Numbered from the stretch's first letter, positions 24,962 to 33,811 are shown. The stretch: 64,000 bases of DNA from Halogranum amylolyticum (GCF_900110465.1 NZ_FODV01000011.1:62001-126000), one strand, 5' to 3'. The notes: a model not told the origin generated them from the sequence alone. Translations and numbers: made by a program.

Positions 24962-25798
24962 CTAAAGCAAGAACGAACGCAGTTCTTCACGATACGCGTC
25001 TGGTCGGTCTTCCATCACCCAGTGGTTCGCCTCGTCCAGGCCAACTAACCTCGCGTCGTCGATATCTTCTTCGAGCCGTTCGGCCCAGTCGACCGACTGG
25101 AACTCGTCTTCGGTCCCCCACAGGAGGAGCGTCTCTGCGTTGACTGTCTCGGGGTCGACCTCGGTCGTGTGATTCGTGTTGGTCGCAGCAGCGTTCCGGA
25201 CGACCGAAGTGACACCCTCCTCCGAGTTCCAGGGAGATTTCATCCCTTCGAGGAACTCTTCGTTCGGGTCGTCGCCGAAGAGCGTCTCGCGGAAGAGGTC
25301 GTCCATCATCTCTTGTAACTCCTCGACACTCGTCTCGCGGGCGGTCTGCGGCAATCCGAGATCGGTTATGACCGGAATCGGCCACGAGTCGTATGCCACA
25401 GAGTTCGACAGCACTAGTTGCTCGACGGCTTCGGGATGGTGAGTCGCGTACCGAAGGAAGACACCGCCGCCCAGGTCGTGACCGACCAGTGAGACGGTCT
25501 CGATGTCTAACGACGACAGAAGGTCGGCGATCATCTCTTCCTGTGCCCGGATAGACCGGTCGAACCCGTCGTGCATCGACGAGTTGCCGTATCCGACCAT
25601 GTCGGGAACGATCACTCGTCGCTCCTCGGCGATCGGGTCGACGACGTCTCGCCACAGGAACGAGTTCGTCGGAATCCCGTGGAGAAACACGACCGGGTCG
25701 CCCGTCCCCTCGTCGTAGTACGCGACATCGAGGTCGTGTCCGTCGACCGAGACGGCCGTCGACTCCTGTGCTTCGGTCCACTCGCGGTAGGCTGTCAT
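24962..25798 (-). CDS. Alpha/beta hydrolase, haloalkane dehalogenase / epoxide hydrolase type
   Basis: A 278-residue alpha/beta hydrolase with HGIPTNSFLWR (oxyanion-hole loop), a nucleophile elbow GHDLGG with Asp rather than Ser, an acid residue in WGTEDEFQ and the catalytic His in EANHWV near the C-terminus. The Asp nucleophile is the mark of haloalkane dehalogenases, fluoroacetate dehalogenases and epoxide hydrolases. The halide-stabilising Trp next to the nucleophile of dehalogenases is not present (GHDLGG, not GHDWG), so epoxide or ester hydrolysis is also possible. High GC, marking the change of region. Confidence 0.85.
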   Translation of the reverse strand: MTAYREWTEAQESTAVSVDGHDLDVAYYDEGTGDPVVFLHGIPTNSFLWRDVVDPIAEERRVIVPDMVGYGNSSMHDGFDRSIRAQEEMIADLLSSLDIETVSLVGHDLGGGVFLRYATHHPEAVEQLVLSNSVAYDSWPIPVITDLGLPQTARETSVEELQEMMDDLFRETLFGDDPNEEFLEGMKSPWNSEEGVTSVVRNAAATNTNHTTEVDPETVNAETLLLWGTEDEFQSVDWAERLEEDIDDARLVGLDEANHWVMEDRPDAYREELRSFLL

Positions 25799-25957
25799 CT
25801 GTAGAAACCTCCGTCGATAGTACTGTATCCTCTCCTAAACTCCTGTTGCCTATAACAATCGGTACGGTGGAAAAATCGAGGCACGTGACTGTCCCAGAAC
25901 CCGAATTCGCCCCCTCGCGATGGACGGCATCTATCCGAACTGTGCCAGCGAGATGTC

Positions 25958-26233
25958 ATGGAGATTCTTGACACCCTCGAAGCGGGCCATCTCTCGACTA
26001 ACTACCGCTGCCAGAACTGCAATGTTGACGTCGAAACGAGCGACTTCCACCGGCCATGGTCCACTCGGCTCGAAGGAGAATGGAGGCTCGAAGAACGCGA
26101 GGACGGTGTGCTGGTCACACTACAGTTCGATTTCGACAGAAATACGGCATGCTCGGGGCACTGCTGGAGAAATATTTCGAGTACAAACTGTATCCCCGCC
26201 CTGAAGCGCGAGGTTTTAGCGCCTGCCAATTAG
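25958..26233 (+). CDS. Hypothetical zinc-ribbon-like fragment
   Basis: A 91-residue frame containing YRCQNCNVDVET, half of a zinc ribbon. Just upstream, in another frame (about 25920-25957), IYPNCASEM looks like the other Cys knuckle, so a one-base shift may have split a small Cys4 protein. The C-terminal 25 residues are the sequence of a nearby palindrome. Lower GC than its neighbours. No function known. Confidence 0.35.
   Translation: MEILDTLEAGHLSTNYRCQNCNVDVETSDFHRPWSTRLEGEWRLEEREDGVLVTLQFDFDRNTACSGHCWRNISSTNCIPALKREVLAPAN
26190..26222. repeat. Palindrome of IS605-end type
   Basis: CCGCCCTGAAGCGCGAGG with an imperfect stem closely resembles the palindrome at 32056-32075 (CACGCGCTTCAGGGCGTG, opposite orientation). 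Such CCTGAAGCGCG hairpins are the ends of haloarchaeal IS200/IS605 relatives; no transposase is next to it. Confidence 0.45.
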
Positions 26234-26315
26234 ATAGTAGTCTCTGATATTGTCCGTAGTACGACCAAGAAAACGTCGGATACGATCACTACCACGAAAA
26301 GAGCGTTCTACTGAG

Positions 26316-27608
26316 CTAGTCTTGAGGAGCCACCTGAGTCGGTTGTTCCGTTGCAGGGGCAGGTGGTTCGTGCGTTCCGAAGTCTGGATGCGTCTCTTCC
26401 ATCCAGAGATAGACGACTGCACCAGAGAGGAACATCAGGACAGCGGTCATGTAGAATGCGGCTTCGGCGTTCACGAATTCCGTCGAGAGGCCGATCAGGA
26501 TCGCACCGACCCCATACCCTGAGTCACGCCACATTCGGTAGACGCCCATCCCGGTCGCACGCCACGTCGGGTGGGCAGCGTCGCCGGGAACGGTCATCAG
26601 ATTCGGGTAGAGTAACGCCATCCCGAGACCGGAGATACCCGAGAGGATGACCCACGGGAGATAGCCGTCGACGAGCACCATTCCGAGGATACCCGCACCG
26701 GCGAGGAACATTCCTGCGACGACCGGAGGACGCCGACCGATCCGATCCGCGAGGCCACCCGTTGCGATCTGGAGGAAGTACATCGCGCTGTGGACGCCGA
26801 CGATGAACCCGACGGCTGCGATACCGAGGCCCTGACTCGTGAGATACAGCGGGACGGCGAGCCAGAACAACGTATCGACGAACTTCTCGATGTGACCTGC
26901 CTGTGCCGCGGCGAACAGCGTCTTATCGCCGTAGGTCGCCCGCTTCAGCACCTCGACGAACGGGAGGTTCGCGTCGTGGTGGTCTTCATCGTCGATTTCG
27001 GCCTCCGCGAGTTGAACCGTCTCCTTGATTAGGAAGACCGAGATGAGGAACGCCAGCACGACGACGACGGCGAGGAAGTAGAACGGCTCAGGTCGGAGGC
27101 TCGTCTGGGCGGCGATGATGCCCGTAATCCAGGCACCGACGGCGACGCCGCTGTACCCGAAGGCCTCGTCGATACCGACGGCGAGTCCTCGCTGGTCGGG
27201 ACCTGCAATGTCGATCTTGGCGTTGATGGCCATACTCCAGGTCAACGCCTGGTTGATTCCCAACAGGATGTTCCCGACGGTGATCCACCCCCAGCTCGGG
27301 GCAAAGATGAGGATGACAGGGAGTGGAAGTGCGGTCACCCATCCGAGGACGAGCACGGGCTTGCGGCCGTATTCACCACCCCATTTGCCGGCGTAGAGGT
27401 TTAGCAGCGCCTTGACGAAGCCGAACGAGACGACGAACGACCCGATGACGAACAGAGACTCGACGCCGAGGACGTCACGACCCAAAACGGGCACGACGGC
27501 GCGTTCGGACCCGATCGTCAACCCGGTGGCGAACACCAAGAGGACGTGCAGCGAGAACTGTCCGAGGTGCTCGCTGATCCCTTGTTTGAGTTCAGTATCC
27601 GTACTCAT
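26316..27608 (-). CDS. MFS transporter, coupled to the rhodanese-MBL enzyme
   Basis: A 430-residue permease with twelve hydrophobic segments, motif A-like GKWGGEYGRKPVLV between helices 2 and 3 and GGLADRIGRRPPVV between 8 and 9, and a long acidic central loop (EIDDEDHHD). It starts three bases after the rhodanese-MBL stop, so the two are one operon. MFS proteins in this pairing may move sulfur species or organic anions; the substrate is not visible. Confidence 0.9.
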   Translation of the reverse strand: MSTDTELKQGISEHLGQFSLHVLLVFATGLTIGSERAVVPVLGRDVLGVESLFVIGSFVVSFGFVKALLNLYAGKWGGEYGRKPVLVLGWVTALPLPVILIFAPSWGWITVGNILLGINQALTWSMAINAKIDIAGPDQRGLAVGIDEAFGYSGVAVGAWITGIIAAQTSLRPEPFYFLAVVVVLAFLISVFLIKETVQLAEAEIDDEDHHDANLPFVEVLKRATYGDKTLFAAAQAGHIEKFVDTLFWLAVPLYLTSQGLGIAAVGFIVGVHSAMYFLQIATGGLADRIGRRPPVVAGMFLAGAGILGMVLVDGYLPWVILSGISGLGMALLYPNLMTVPGDAAHPTWRATGMGVYRMWRDSGYGVGAILIGLSTEFVNAEAAFYMTAVLMFLSGAVVYLWMEETHPDFGTHEPPAPATEQPTQVAPQD

Positions 27609-27611
27609 GAG

Positions 27612-28724
27612 TCACTCCGCTGCGCAGTTGTTCGGACCCAGTTCGAGCTCGGCTAGTTCGTCAGCAGGAACTGATTCCTGTCCCATGTTCGTCCGCTTGA
27701 CGCGCTCGAAGTTCGGCGGATGATCCGGGATATCTGACGCGAGCTCCCGAACGAACTCCTCGCGGTCACGTCCGAGATCTTCGTTCCGCTCTCGGACCTC
27801 GCTCAGCGTCGCGGTCACTGGCGGTTCTGGCGAACCGGGATCATGTGCCGGCAGGACGAGAGCGTCGTCTGCTCGGTTCTGAAGTCGCTGGAGGCTCTCG
27901 TAGAGCGTCGCGGCGTTCTGCTCAACGTTGGTATCTTCGATTCCGGCTTCGACGCCAAGTTCGACGCGGCCCACGCTCTCGTGGAAGAGCGTGTCGCCCG
28001 TGATCAACGCTGCGCCGTCGATATCGAACGAGACGCTTCCTTCGCTGTGTCCCGGGGTGTGGATGACTTCGATGTCGAGGCTGCCGATCGTTACAGACTG
28101 CTCGTTTTCGACAGGCGTCGCGTCGATGGCCAGTGCATCCTTCGGATGGAGGTAGTAGGGGACGCTGTAACGGTCAGCGAACTCCGCAGCGCCGGAGACG
28201 TGATCGGCGTGAGCGTGCGTGTCGAAGACGCCGACGAGTTCGGCGTCGTACTCGTCGAGAATCGCCTCGTACTCCTCGAGGTAGTGTGATGGGTCGAAGA
28301 CGACCGCTTCACCGTCAGTGATGAGCACGTGTGAGAGACAGCCTTTCCCCGGCCGTGCGACTTGAACGAGCGTGCCGTCAAGGTCAACGCCGACCGGCGC
28401 GTGCCGGTGAACTCGGCTCCACCCGTTCATGCCGTCAGCGAGAGCCTTGGCGTCGTAGTCCATCTCTTGAAGGACGTCCGCTGCCGTCTCAGCAGCGATG
28501 CCCGCACCGCAGACAGTGACGACCTCCTTCTGCTCAGGGAGATCCGAAAGATCGTCCTTGGCCTCGTCAGGGTGGCTGGTCAGTTCGTCATAGACGTCGA
28601 CGTTGACGCTCCCCGGTACGTGCCAGTCATCGAACGCTTCTTGGTGGCGAATGTCGACCACGAGCAGGTCGCCTTCGTCAGTCTGTAATCGTGCGCCGAG
28701 TTCCTCGGGGGAAATCTCCGACAT
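27612..28724 (-). CDS. Rhodanese - metallo-beta-lactamase fusion (persulfide/sulfane-sulfur enzyme)
   Basis: A 370-residue fusion. The N-terminal rhodanese domain (about 1-105) has the active-site loop VCGAGIAAET with the Cys for persulfide transfer. The C-terminal MBL domain (about 115-340) carries THAHADHVSGA, HTPGHSEGSV, TGDTLF and PAHD metal motifs of the persulfide-dioxygenase/glyoxalase-II group. Bacterial ETHE1-rhodanese fusions usually have MBL first; here the order is reversed. It probably handles glutathione- or coenzyme-bound sulfane sulfur. Operon with the MFS permease; divergent HTH_10 gene at 28814 is the likely regulator. Confidence 0.9.
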   Translation of the reverse strand: MSEISPEELGARLQTDEGDLLVVDIRHQEAFDDWHVPGSVNVDVYDELTSHPDEAKDDLSDLPEQKEVVTVCGAGIAAETAADVLQEMDYDAKALADGMNGWSRVHRHAPVGVDLDGTLVQVARPGKGCLSHVLITDGEAVVFDPSHYLEEYEAILDEYDAELVGVFDTHAHADHVSGAAEFADRYSVPYYLHPKDALAIDATPVENEQSVTIGSLDIEVIHTPGHSEGSVSFDIDGAALITGDTLFHESVGRVELGVEAGIEDTNVEQNAATLYESLQRLQNRADDALVLPAHDPGSPEPPVTATLSEVRERNEDLGRDREEFVRELASDIPDHPPNFERVKRTNMGQESVPADELAELELGPNNCAAE

Positions 28725-28784
28725 CAGTGGCTACCGATACGAGAAGTATTGAGGTATAGCTGCTGCCGGACATGACCGGCACTG

Positions 28785-28797
28785 TTAATTTAATTTA
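28785..28797 (+). promoter_or_regulatory. TATA box of the HTH_10 regulator gene
   Basis: TTAATTTAATTTA is centred about 24 bases upstream of ATG 28814; leaderless transcript expected. Confidence 0.55.
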
Positions 28798-28813
28798 GCC
28801 CAAATACACCTCT

Positions 28814-29548
28814 ATGAGTCTTTACGAGGCCTCGTTCCGGGTCAAACACGAGTGTCCGTATCGAGAGATCTCGGAACGCTACCCGGATCTCACGATTCGC
28901 GAGTGGTACCTGAGCGACTGTCAGGTGATCGAAATCACAGCACCTGGATCACCGACTGACGAATTACTCGACGAGATTGACCACATAGGGACGATTCTCC
29001 ACAAGTCGATCGATGAATCTGGGCTTCACGTCGTCACGCAATCCTGCCTCTGTTCACTGGAAGACTCCATCATCGAGCGGTTCGAAGCACATAATTGCCT
29101 CTACCAGCCACCGACGATCCATCGTCAGGGGTGGGAACACTATACGGTGATCGCATTCGACGAGAGTGACGTTCGAGCACTCTTACACGATCTGGAGACA
29201 GATCGCGATATCGAAGTCCTCTCGAAGACCGCGATTACGGAACAACAGATCCCACACAGTATGTTGGCTCCAGTCGACCAGTTGTTCGAGAACGTAACTG
29301 AGCGACAACTGGCGGCGCTTCGGTTGGCGTTAGAAAGCGGATACTACGAGCAACCCCGAAAGACATCACTCAGAGAGCTGGCCGAACAGACCGCAGTCGC
29401 TCGTTCGACGTACGAAGAACATCTTCGGAAGGCGGAGAACAAAATTCTCACGAACGCCGGACAGTTCCTGCGACTAGTTACGGCGACGTCGACAGCAGAT
29501 CCATTAGAGATCGAAAAGACCCGCCAAGCCGAGCAGACGGCCGACTAA
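28814..29548 (+). CDS. HTH_10 (bacterioopsin-activator) family regulator with cysteine motif
   Basis: A 244-residue regulator. The C-terminal HTH_10 domain is clear (TERQLAALRLALESGYYEQP, LRELAEQTAVARSTYEEHLRKAE). The N-terminal domain has Cys at 14 and 36, then CLC and one more Cys about 15 residues on, recalling the Cys-rich sensory domain of NarO and DmsR, which control anaerobic respiration in haloarchaea. Divergent from the rhodanese-MBL operon, which it may control, sensing redox or sulfur state. The downstream 29549-29767 piece is unrelated. Confidence 0.88.
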   Translation: MSLYEASFRVKHECPYREISERYPDLTIREWYLSDCQVIEITAPGSPTDELLDEIDHIGTILHKSIDESGLHVVTQSCLCSLEDSIIERFEAHNCLYQPPTIHRQGWEHYTVIAFDESDVRALLHDLETDRDIEVLSKTAITEQQIPHSMLAPVDQLFENVTERQLAALRLALESGYYEQPRKTSLRELAEQTAVARSTYEEHLRKAENKILTNAGQFLRLVTATSTADPLEIEKTRQAEQTAD

Positions 29549-29767
29549 CTGAAGTCTCCACGCTCGACTGGGTTCCAGTCAGCCGATCGTGAGTACCTTA
29601 TCGACATCTTCGACGACTCAGAGGCAGTCTTACATCGTCGCTCGAGGTCTGAAGCACCGTTCGTGTTCGTACCTCTCGTCTCCTACGCGCTTACCCGTCG
29701 AACATTCGTCTGGGGCAGGCGACGCTACCGCTGGCGCGAGAAACTCGACGTGACGATTGTTGAATAG
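29549..29767 (+). pseudogene. C-terminal remnant of a glycosyltransferase-like membrane protein
   Basis: An open run after the regulator stop ends in RRTFVWGRRRYRWREKL then a few residues and TAG at 29765-29767. The RR-W-GRRYRWR tail with a preceding hydrophobic FVPLVSYAL segment resembles the end of family-2 glycosyltransferases with C-terminal membrane helices. There is no start codon and the catalytic part is missing. Identification is tentative. Confidence 0.35.
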
Positions 29768-29845
29768 CGCGACCCGAGTCAAGTATCGATGAGTTGCTCT
29801 GCGATGAAAACGGGGTGCATTTTTCGGTGAACAGAACCGTGGTTC

Positions 29846-31114
29846 TTAGTCGCCGAGCGATGCCGACGTATCGGTTGGTTCCTCACGCTGAGCACGTGGC
29901 TCATCACCAATGAACGTCTGCCACAACCGCACGACGAACACAGCCCACGGAAGGGCGATGAGCGCGAAACCAGCGACGCTGAGCATCTCCGCAACGTTCG
30001 AGACCATCGGGAGCGCCGTCGCCCAGAGAGCAAGCATCCCAAGATTGATGCTGCCAACGCCCAGCCACGATGGAGTATACGAGCTTGACTCGACCGCACT
30101 CGGCACATCCACAACACCTTCCGTATCCCCAAATGCACCAACCACGATCGGCAGAAACGCCATCGCCAACTGGAGCATCCATCCGAAGACCAACCCGTTG
30201 ATAGCCGCCGTTTCGATGGGAGCTCCTGGAACGACGTTCGGGAACAGAAGCACGAGGGGCGCCCACGGTACCGGGAAGACGAGCCATAAGTATGCACCGA
30301 GGATGTGACCGACCCGAGCATCCTTCGTACAGCCACTCGCGCGTTTGGTCCCCACGATATTCGCCAGCAACGCGATCGTTCCGATCACGTAGATAGCGAG
30401 TCCGGTGAAGGTCAACACGTGCATCGCCAACCACGGTCCCGAAACGAGACCGACCGTGCCGATGGTCATACCCCAGAACGTAATGCGTTTCAGACGAGGA
30501 TAACGGAGTTCAGTACCCGTCAGTGCAGGGATGAGCTGGAGCAACGTCGCAGCGACGACGAGGGCGAGGAACCCCCAGACGTTCGCGTGAACGTGTGCTT
30601 CAATCGAGCCGAAGTAACCACCGGGCCCGTGAACGTTAAGCAACATCCCGAACGCAGCGAAGATACCGACGACGAGAAACCACGGTGCGACGCGGTAGTA
30701 TCGGCTCAGCAGTGAGCCACGTGAATCAGCACTGAGACGGTACACCGTCACCAGCAGTAGCGCCAGCGCGACCAGCACGATGGTCGCACCAGTGACGGCT
30801 ACGACGGTCGAACCGGTCGTCATCCCGAAGAGGATGAGTGGATACCCCGTGTTCAGGGAAATCCACTGTGACCAACGGAGTCGAGGCGAAAGACGAATCG
30901 TCGAACTGCCGACGTTGCTGATGAGGTGGGGAAGTGCGCCGAACAACGCCTGTGTCATCGCGCCAATGGTAACTAAGTGAACTATCACCCAGCGAAGCTG
31001 TGAAAGCGGTTCTACGAATCCGACCTCGACCGCGAGTTTCCCGACTACGGCTAGTACCCCAACTGTCAGGTACAGCCCTGCCATGACGAAGAACGGATTG
31101 TTTCGTTGATGCAT
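29846..31114 (-). CDS. Multi-TM haem-protein-like membrane protein (NnrS / oxidase subunit I-like)
   Basis: A 422-residue integral membrane protein with about twelve helices. It has His residues in conserved contexts of NnrS and haem-copper oxidase subunit-I-like proteins: HLVTIGAMTQ in helix 2, LPHLISN, and a strong EAHVHANVWGFLAL motif in the middle. In haloarchaea such proteins occur with nitrite/NO metabolism genes. It might bind haem or copper and act in NO or sulfur-linked redox chemistry. Divergent from the HTH_10 gene at 31252, which may control it. Confidence 0.75.
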   Translation of the reverse strand: MHQRNNPFFVMAGLYLTVGVLAVVGKLAVEVGFVEPLSQLRWVIVHLVTIGAMTQALFGALPHLISNVGSSTIRLSPRLRWSQWISLNTGYPLILFGMTTGSTVVAVTGATIVLVALALLLVTVYRLSADSRGSLLSRYYRVAPWFLVVGIFAAFGMLLNVHGPGGYFGSIEAHVHANVWGFLALVVAATLLQLIPALTGTELRYPRLKRITFWGMTIGTVGLVSGPWLAMHVLTFTGLAIYVIGTIALLANIVGTKRASGCTKDARVGHILGAYLWLVFPVPWAPLVLLFPNVVPGAPIETAAINGLVFGWMLQLAMAFLPIVVGAFGDTEGVVDVPSAVESSSYTPSWLGVGSINLGMLALWATALPMVSNVAEMLSVAGFALIALPWAVFVVRLWQTFIGDEPRAQREEPTDTSASLGD

Positions 31115-31251
31115 GTATTCGCTTACCTCTTGTACTCTCGTCGTCGGAGACGACTGAAACAGTTCGTGCGAACTGGTCAGCTGTATGCGAACATGTTAGG
31201 AAAGGCCTCTTTGCTCATGCATGTCCTATATATCTTCGACGAGGAAAGCAA

Positions 31252-31890
31252 GTGCCACGAGCTAAATTCACCATCACTATCCCGGATGAGACGTGGATAG
31301 CCCAGGTTTCGAAAGCACATCCGGACTGTGTGTTCAAAGTCATAACTGTCCTCTCGGGAGTCGAAAGGAGTATTGCACTTTTCGAACTCACGGCACGGGA
31401 TCTTATGTCGATACTTTCCGACACGGAACGCCACGAGGATATCACGTCGCTCGAACTGCTTTGGAAGGAGGAAGACGAAGCACTGTTACAGGTCGAAACG
31501 ACGAATCCCGTGTTGTTAGACCCGGTCTGGGAAATTGGGGTTCCGTTGCAGACCCCATTCGAGGTCGTCAACGGGACCGCGAGGTGGGAACTGACGACCT
31601 CTTCGACTCGACTTTCCGCACTTGGTGAACAGTTGGAGGCATCGGGAATCCAGTTCGAGCTCGAGTACGTTCGACGCATCGGCGACAGCGACGCTGAGTC
31701 CATCCTGACCGACCGCCAACAGCAAGTGTTCCTTGCAGCAGTCGAACAGGGGTACTACGAGACGCCACGTCGAGCGACATTGACGGATGTCGCAGAGTCG
31801 ATGGATATCTCAAAAGCCACGGCAAGCGACATCCTCCATCGGGCCGAGGGAAGAATCGTCGATTGGTTTGTAACAACCGCGGTACAGTAA
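31252..31890 (+). CDS. HTH_10 family transcriptional regulator
   Basis: A 212-residue protein from GTG 31252, with an N-terminal beta-rich sensing domain without the Cys cluster of the 28814 gene and a C-terminal HTH_10 domain (TDRQQQVFLAAVEQGYYETP, LTDVAESMDISKATASDILHRAEG). Divergent from the NnrS/oxidase-like gene and ending three bases before a convergent halocyanin remnant. It is likely to control the neighbouring redox genes; the effector is unknown. Confidence 0.88.
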   Translation: MPRAKFTITIPDETWIAQVSKAHPDCVFKVITVLSGVERSIALFELTARDLMSILSDTERHEDITSLELLWKEEDEALLQVETTNPVLLDPVWEIGVPLQTPFEVVNGTARWELTTSSTRLSALGEQLEASGIQFELEYVRRIGDSDAESILTDRQQQVFLAAVEQGYYETPRRATLTDVAESMDISKATASDILHRAEGRIVDWFVTTAVQ

Positions 31891-31893
31891 TCG

Positions 31894-32033
31894 TTATTCG
31901 ACGAAAGCCCCGCCTTCCATTCCAATCGCTTTGTGCGGTTCACAGTAGTATCGGTACGACCCTTTCTCATCGAACGTCTGTTCGAATGTATGTCCCTTCT
32001 CACCGAACAAATCGCTCTTGAATGTACTCAGCG
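31894..32033 (-). pseudogene. Halocyanin C-terminal remnant
   Basis: Reading minus from about 32033: DLFGEKGHTFEQTFDEKGSY, then RYYCEPHKAIGMEGG and a terminal FVE before TAA at 31894. These are the last strands of a halocyanin with three of the four type-1 copper ligands (Cys, His, Met). The N-terminal part is lost at the IS-end palindrome 32056-32075, so it is a truncation scar of an electron-transfer gene. Confidence 0.65.
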
Positions 32034-32055
32034 GTTAGAGCGGGAGTCCTCGCTG

Positions 32056-32075
32056 AATGTCACGCGCTTCAGGGC
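32056..32075. repeat. IS605-end-type palindrome at the halocyanin break
   Basis: CACGCGCTTCAGGGCGTG forms a short hairpin (CACGC / GCGTG, with internal pairing). It is the probable solo end of an IS200/IS605-type element and marks the truncation point of the halocyanin remnant. Confidence 0.45.
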
Positions 32076-32083
32076 GTGGTAGC

Positions 32084-32401
32084 TTACTTCCACGGGTTTG
32101 ACACGAGGTCGGCCTGTATCTCCGCACCCACTTCGATCCGGCAGTCGGAGCGCGGTTCGGCCACGCAGAGCAGAACGTAACCGTCCTGTCGATGTCGGGG
32201 TTTCAACCCCCGTGTGCGTTTGATGTGAACGAGGTCACCCTCCAGCAGGCGTCCGGTGCAGGTGGCGCAGGCACCGTACAGACAGCCGTAGGGGATGCCG
32301 AGGCCTGCACGCTCGGTAGCGTCGGTGACCGTCTCAGCGTCCCGGACCTCGACGGTTGCCTCCCGGCCGTCGCGCCACTCTAGAGTGATTGTGTGGGTCA
32401 T
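32084..32401 (-). CDS. [2Fe-2S] ferredoxin, plant/halobacterial type
   Basis: A 105-residue ferredoxin with the plant-type cluster binding set CLYGACATC (CxxxxCxxC) and a distal Cys in VLLCVAEP. It lacks the long N-terminal acid extension of main haloarchaeal Fdx. It starts six bases after the methanethiol-oxidase stop, so it is second in that operon and could be its electron acceptor or feed a downstream reductase. Confidence 0.9.
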   Translation of the reverse strand: MTHTITLEWRDGREATVEVRDAETVTDATERAGLGIPYGCLYGACATCTGRLLEGDLVHIKRTRGLKPRHRQDGYVLLCVAEPRSDCRIEVGAEIQADLVSNPWK

Positions 32402-32407
32402 CGACGG

Positions 32408-33811
32408 CTACTGCCAGACGTCGCTGGTACAGTCGCCGCCGGGCCAGCGAATCTCGTGGGCGCGAGCCGGGCCGCCGGGGGCGTCTCCGAAGTCGACGAC
32501 GAACTCCTCGTCGAGTTCCATCCGCCCCTCCTCGGGGTACACGTCCGCTTTCAGCATCAGCGATCCCTTCTCGCCTATCTCGGGGTAGAACTGGTTATCC
32601 CAAGTAGAGAACAGGGAGGTGGTCCAGTAGAGACGGCGCCCGTCACGGGAGAGTTGGAGCATCTGCGGGGCGCCCCTGATCTCGTGGCCGCCAACCGCCT
32701 GCCGGTCGCCGAAGTTGCCGCCGGCCCACACCTGATCCACCAGCCGGGGGTTCCCCGTGTCGCTGACGTCGTACATCCGCACGTCGCCGTGGAGCCAGTT
32801 CGAGAAGAACAGGTACTGGTCGTCGAGCGAGAGGAGGAGGTCCGTCACGAGGCCGGGGACCGGCATGTCCCAGTCGGGGTGCTCCCGGTCCTCGATGTCG
32901 ATGACCTTCTCCCAGTCCCAGTTCCCGTCCGCGTCCTCCCAGAAGCGGAGGATGTTCGAGGAGAGTGCGGCGCCGACGTACCCTTCGGTCTCCTCGGGGT
33001 TGTGGGGCATCCGGACTTCGAGCGGGATCAGTCCCTCCTCGCCGAAGGAGAGGGTCTGGTGGTGTTCTTTCGTCGCCCAGTCCCAGATGTGGATGCTGTC
33101 ACCGTACTTGCCGGCCTCCACGTCTTCCAGGTCGAAGCCCGGATAGTACGTCTCGGGGGCAGCCCACTCGCTGGAGACCATCACCCCGTGCCGGGGCTGA
33201 TACCAGTAGTCGTAGTTCATCTCCATGTTGCCGCGGTCGACCTCCCAGTGGCCCTCGATGGAGAAGTCGTCCTGGTCGAGCTGGAGGAAGCCACCGGGGA
33301 GTTCGCCGTCGGCGTTGCCGAGCATGCTGATGACGATTTTTCCCTCGGGAACGCAATGAACCGTATGCGGCGCCGAGAGGTCGTGCTCGAACACCTCCTC
33401 GGGTTCGATCACTTTCTCGATCGCCGGGTTCCGCGGGTCGGAGGCGTCGATGATGTGGATTCGAGAGGAGCGTTGCCCGGGAACGATCAGGTGATCTCGG
33501 GTCAGCCCCTCGGCGTGACACGAGGACGAGCAGGTGTTCCAGCCGAAGTGGTGGAGTTCGTCGCCCTTGTTCGGCATCTCGACGGTGTCGACCAACTCCG
33601 CGTAGGTGTCAGAGTCGGGGTCGACATCCACGACGCCGACGAAGTCGGGGGCATCCACGTCCATCCCGACTCGGAGCGACATGACGAAGGCGGTCTTCTC
33701 GCGTTCCGATTCGGTGCGCATCGCCGCCGGTGTCGGGTACCCCGGCCCCTCTACCTCGTGATGTTCGTGGCCGTGGGCGTCGGTCGACTGATCGGGTTCG
33801 TCGGTGCTCAT
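32408..33811 (-). CDS. Selenium-binding protein SBP56 family (methanethiol oxidase-like)
   Basis: A 467-residue SBP56/MTO protein. Family strings include FGWNTCSSSCHAEG (with the CSSC-like motif), RIHIIDASDPRNPAIEKVIEP, HTVHCVPEGKI, GFDLEDVEAGKYGDSIHIWDW, LDDQYLFFSNWLHGDVR and GPARAHEIRWPGGDCTSD at the C-terminus. Human and bacterial members are copper-dependent methanethiol oxidases giving formaldehyde, H2S and H2O2. ATG 33811 is chosen because the frame upstream has no family similarity. It leads an operon with a [2Fe-2S] ferredoxin. An H2S-yielding enzyme next to rhodanese-MBL and DsrE-like genes is coherent. Confidence 0.92.
   Translation of the reverse strand: MSTDEPDQSTDAHGHEHHEVEGPGYPTPAAMRTESEREKTAFVMSLRVGMDVDAPDFVGVVDVDPDSDTYAELVDTVEMPNKGDELHHFGWNTCSSSCHAEGLTRDHLIVPGQRSSRIHIIDASDPRNPAIEKVIEPEEVFEHDLSAPHTVHCVPEGKIVISMLGNADGELPGGFLQLDQDDFSIEGHWEVDRGNMEMNYDYWYQPRHGVMVSSEWAAPETYYPGFDLEDVEAGKYGDSIHIWDWATKEHHQTLSFGEEGLIPLEVRMPHNPEETEGYVGAALSSNILRFWEDADGNWDWEKVIDIEDREHPDWDMPVPGLVTDLLLSLDDQYLFFSNWLHGDVRMYDVSDTGNPRLVDQVWAGGNFGDRQAVGGHEIRGAPQMLQLSRDGRRLYWTTSLFSTWDNQFYPEIGEKGSLMLKADVYPEEGRMELDEEFVVDFGDAPGGPARAHEIRWPGGDCTSDVWQ

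Noticed and set aside
29779..30434. Frames overlapping the NnrS-like gene
   Set aside because: Arg/Ser-rich products in alternative frames of a well-supported twelve-helix protein.
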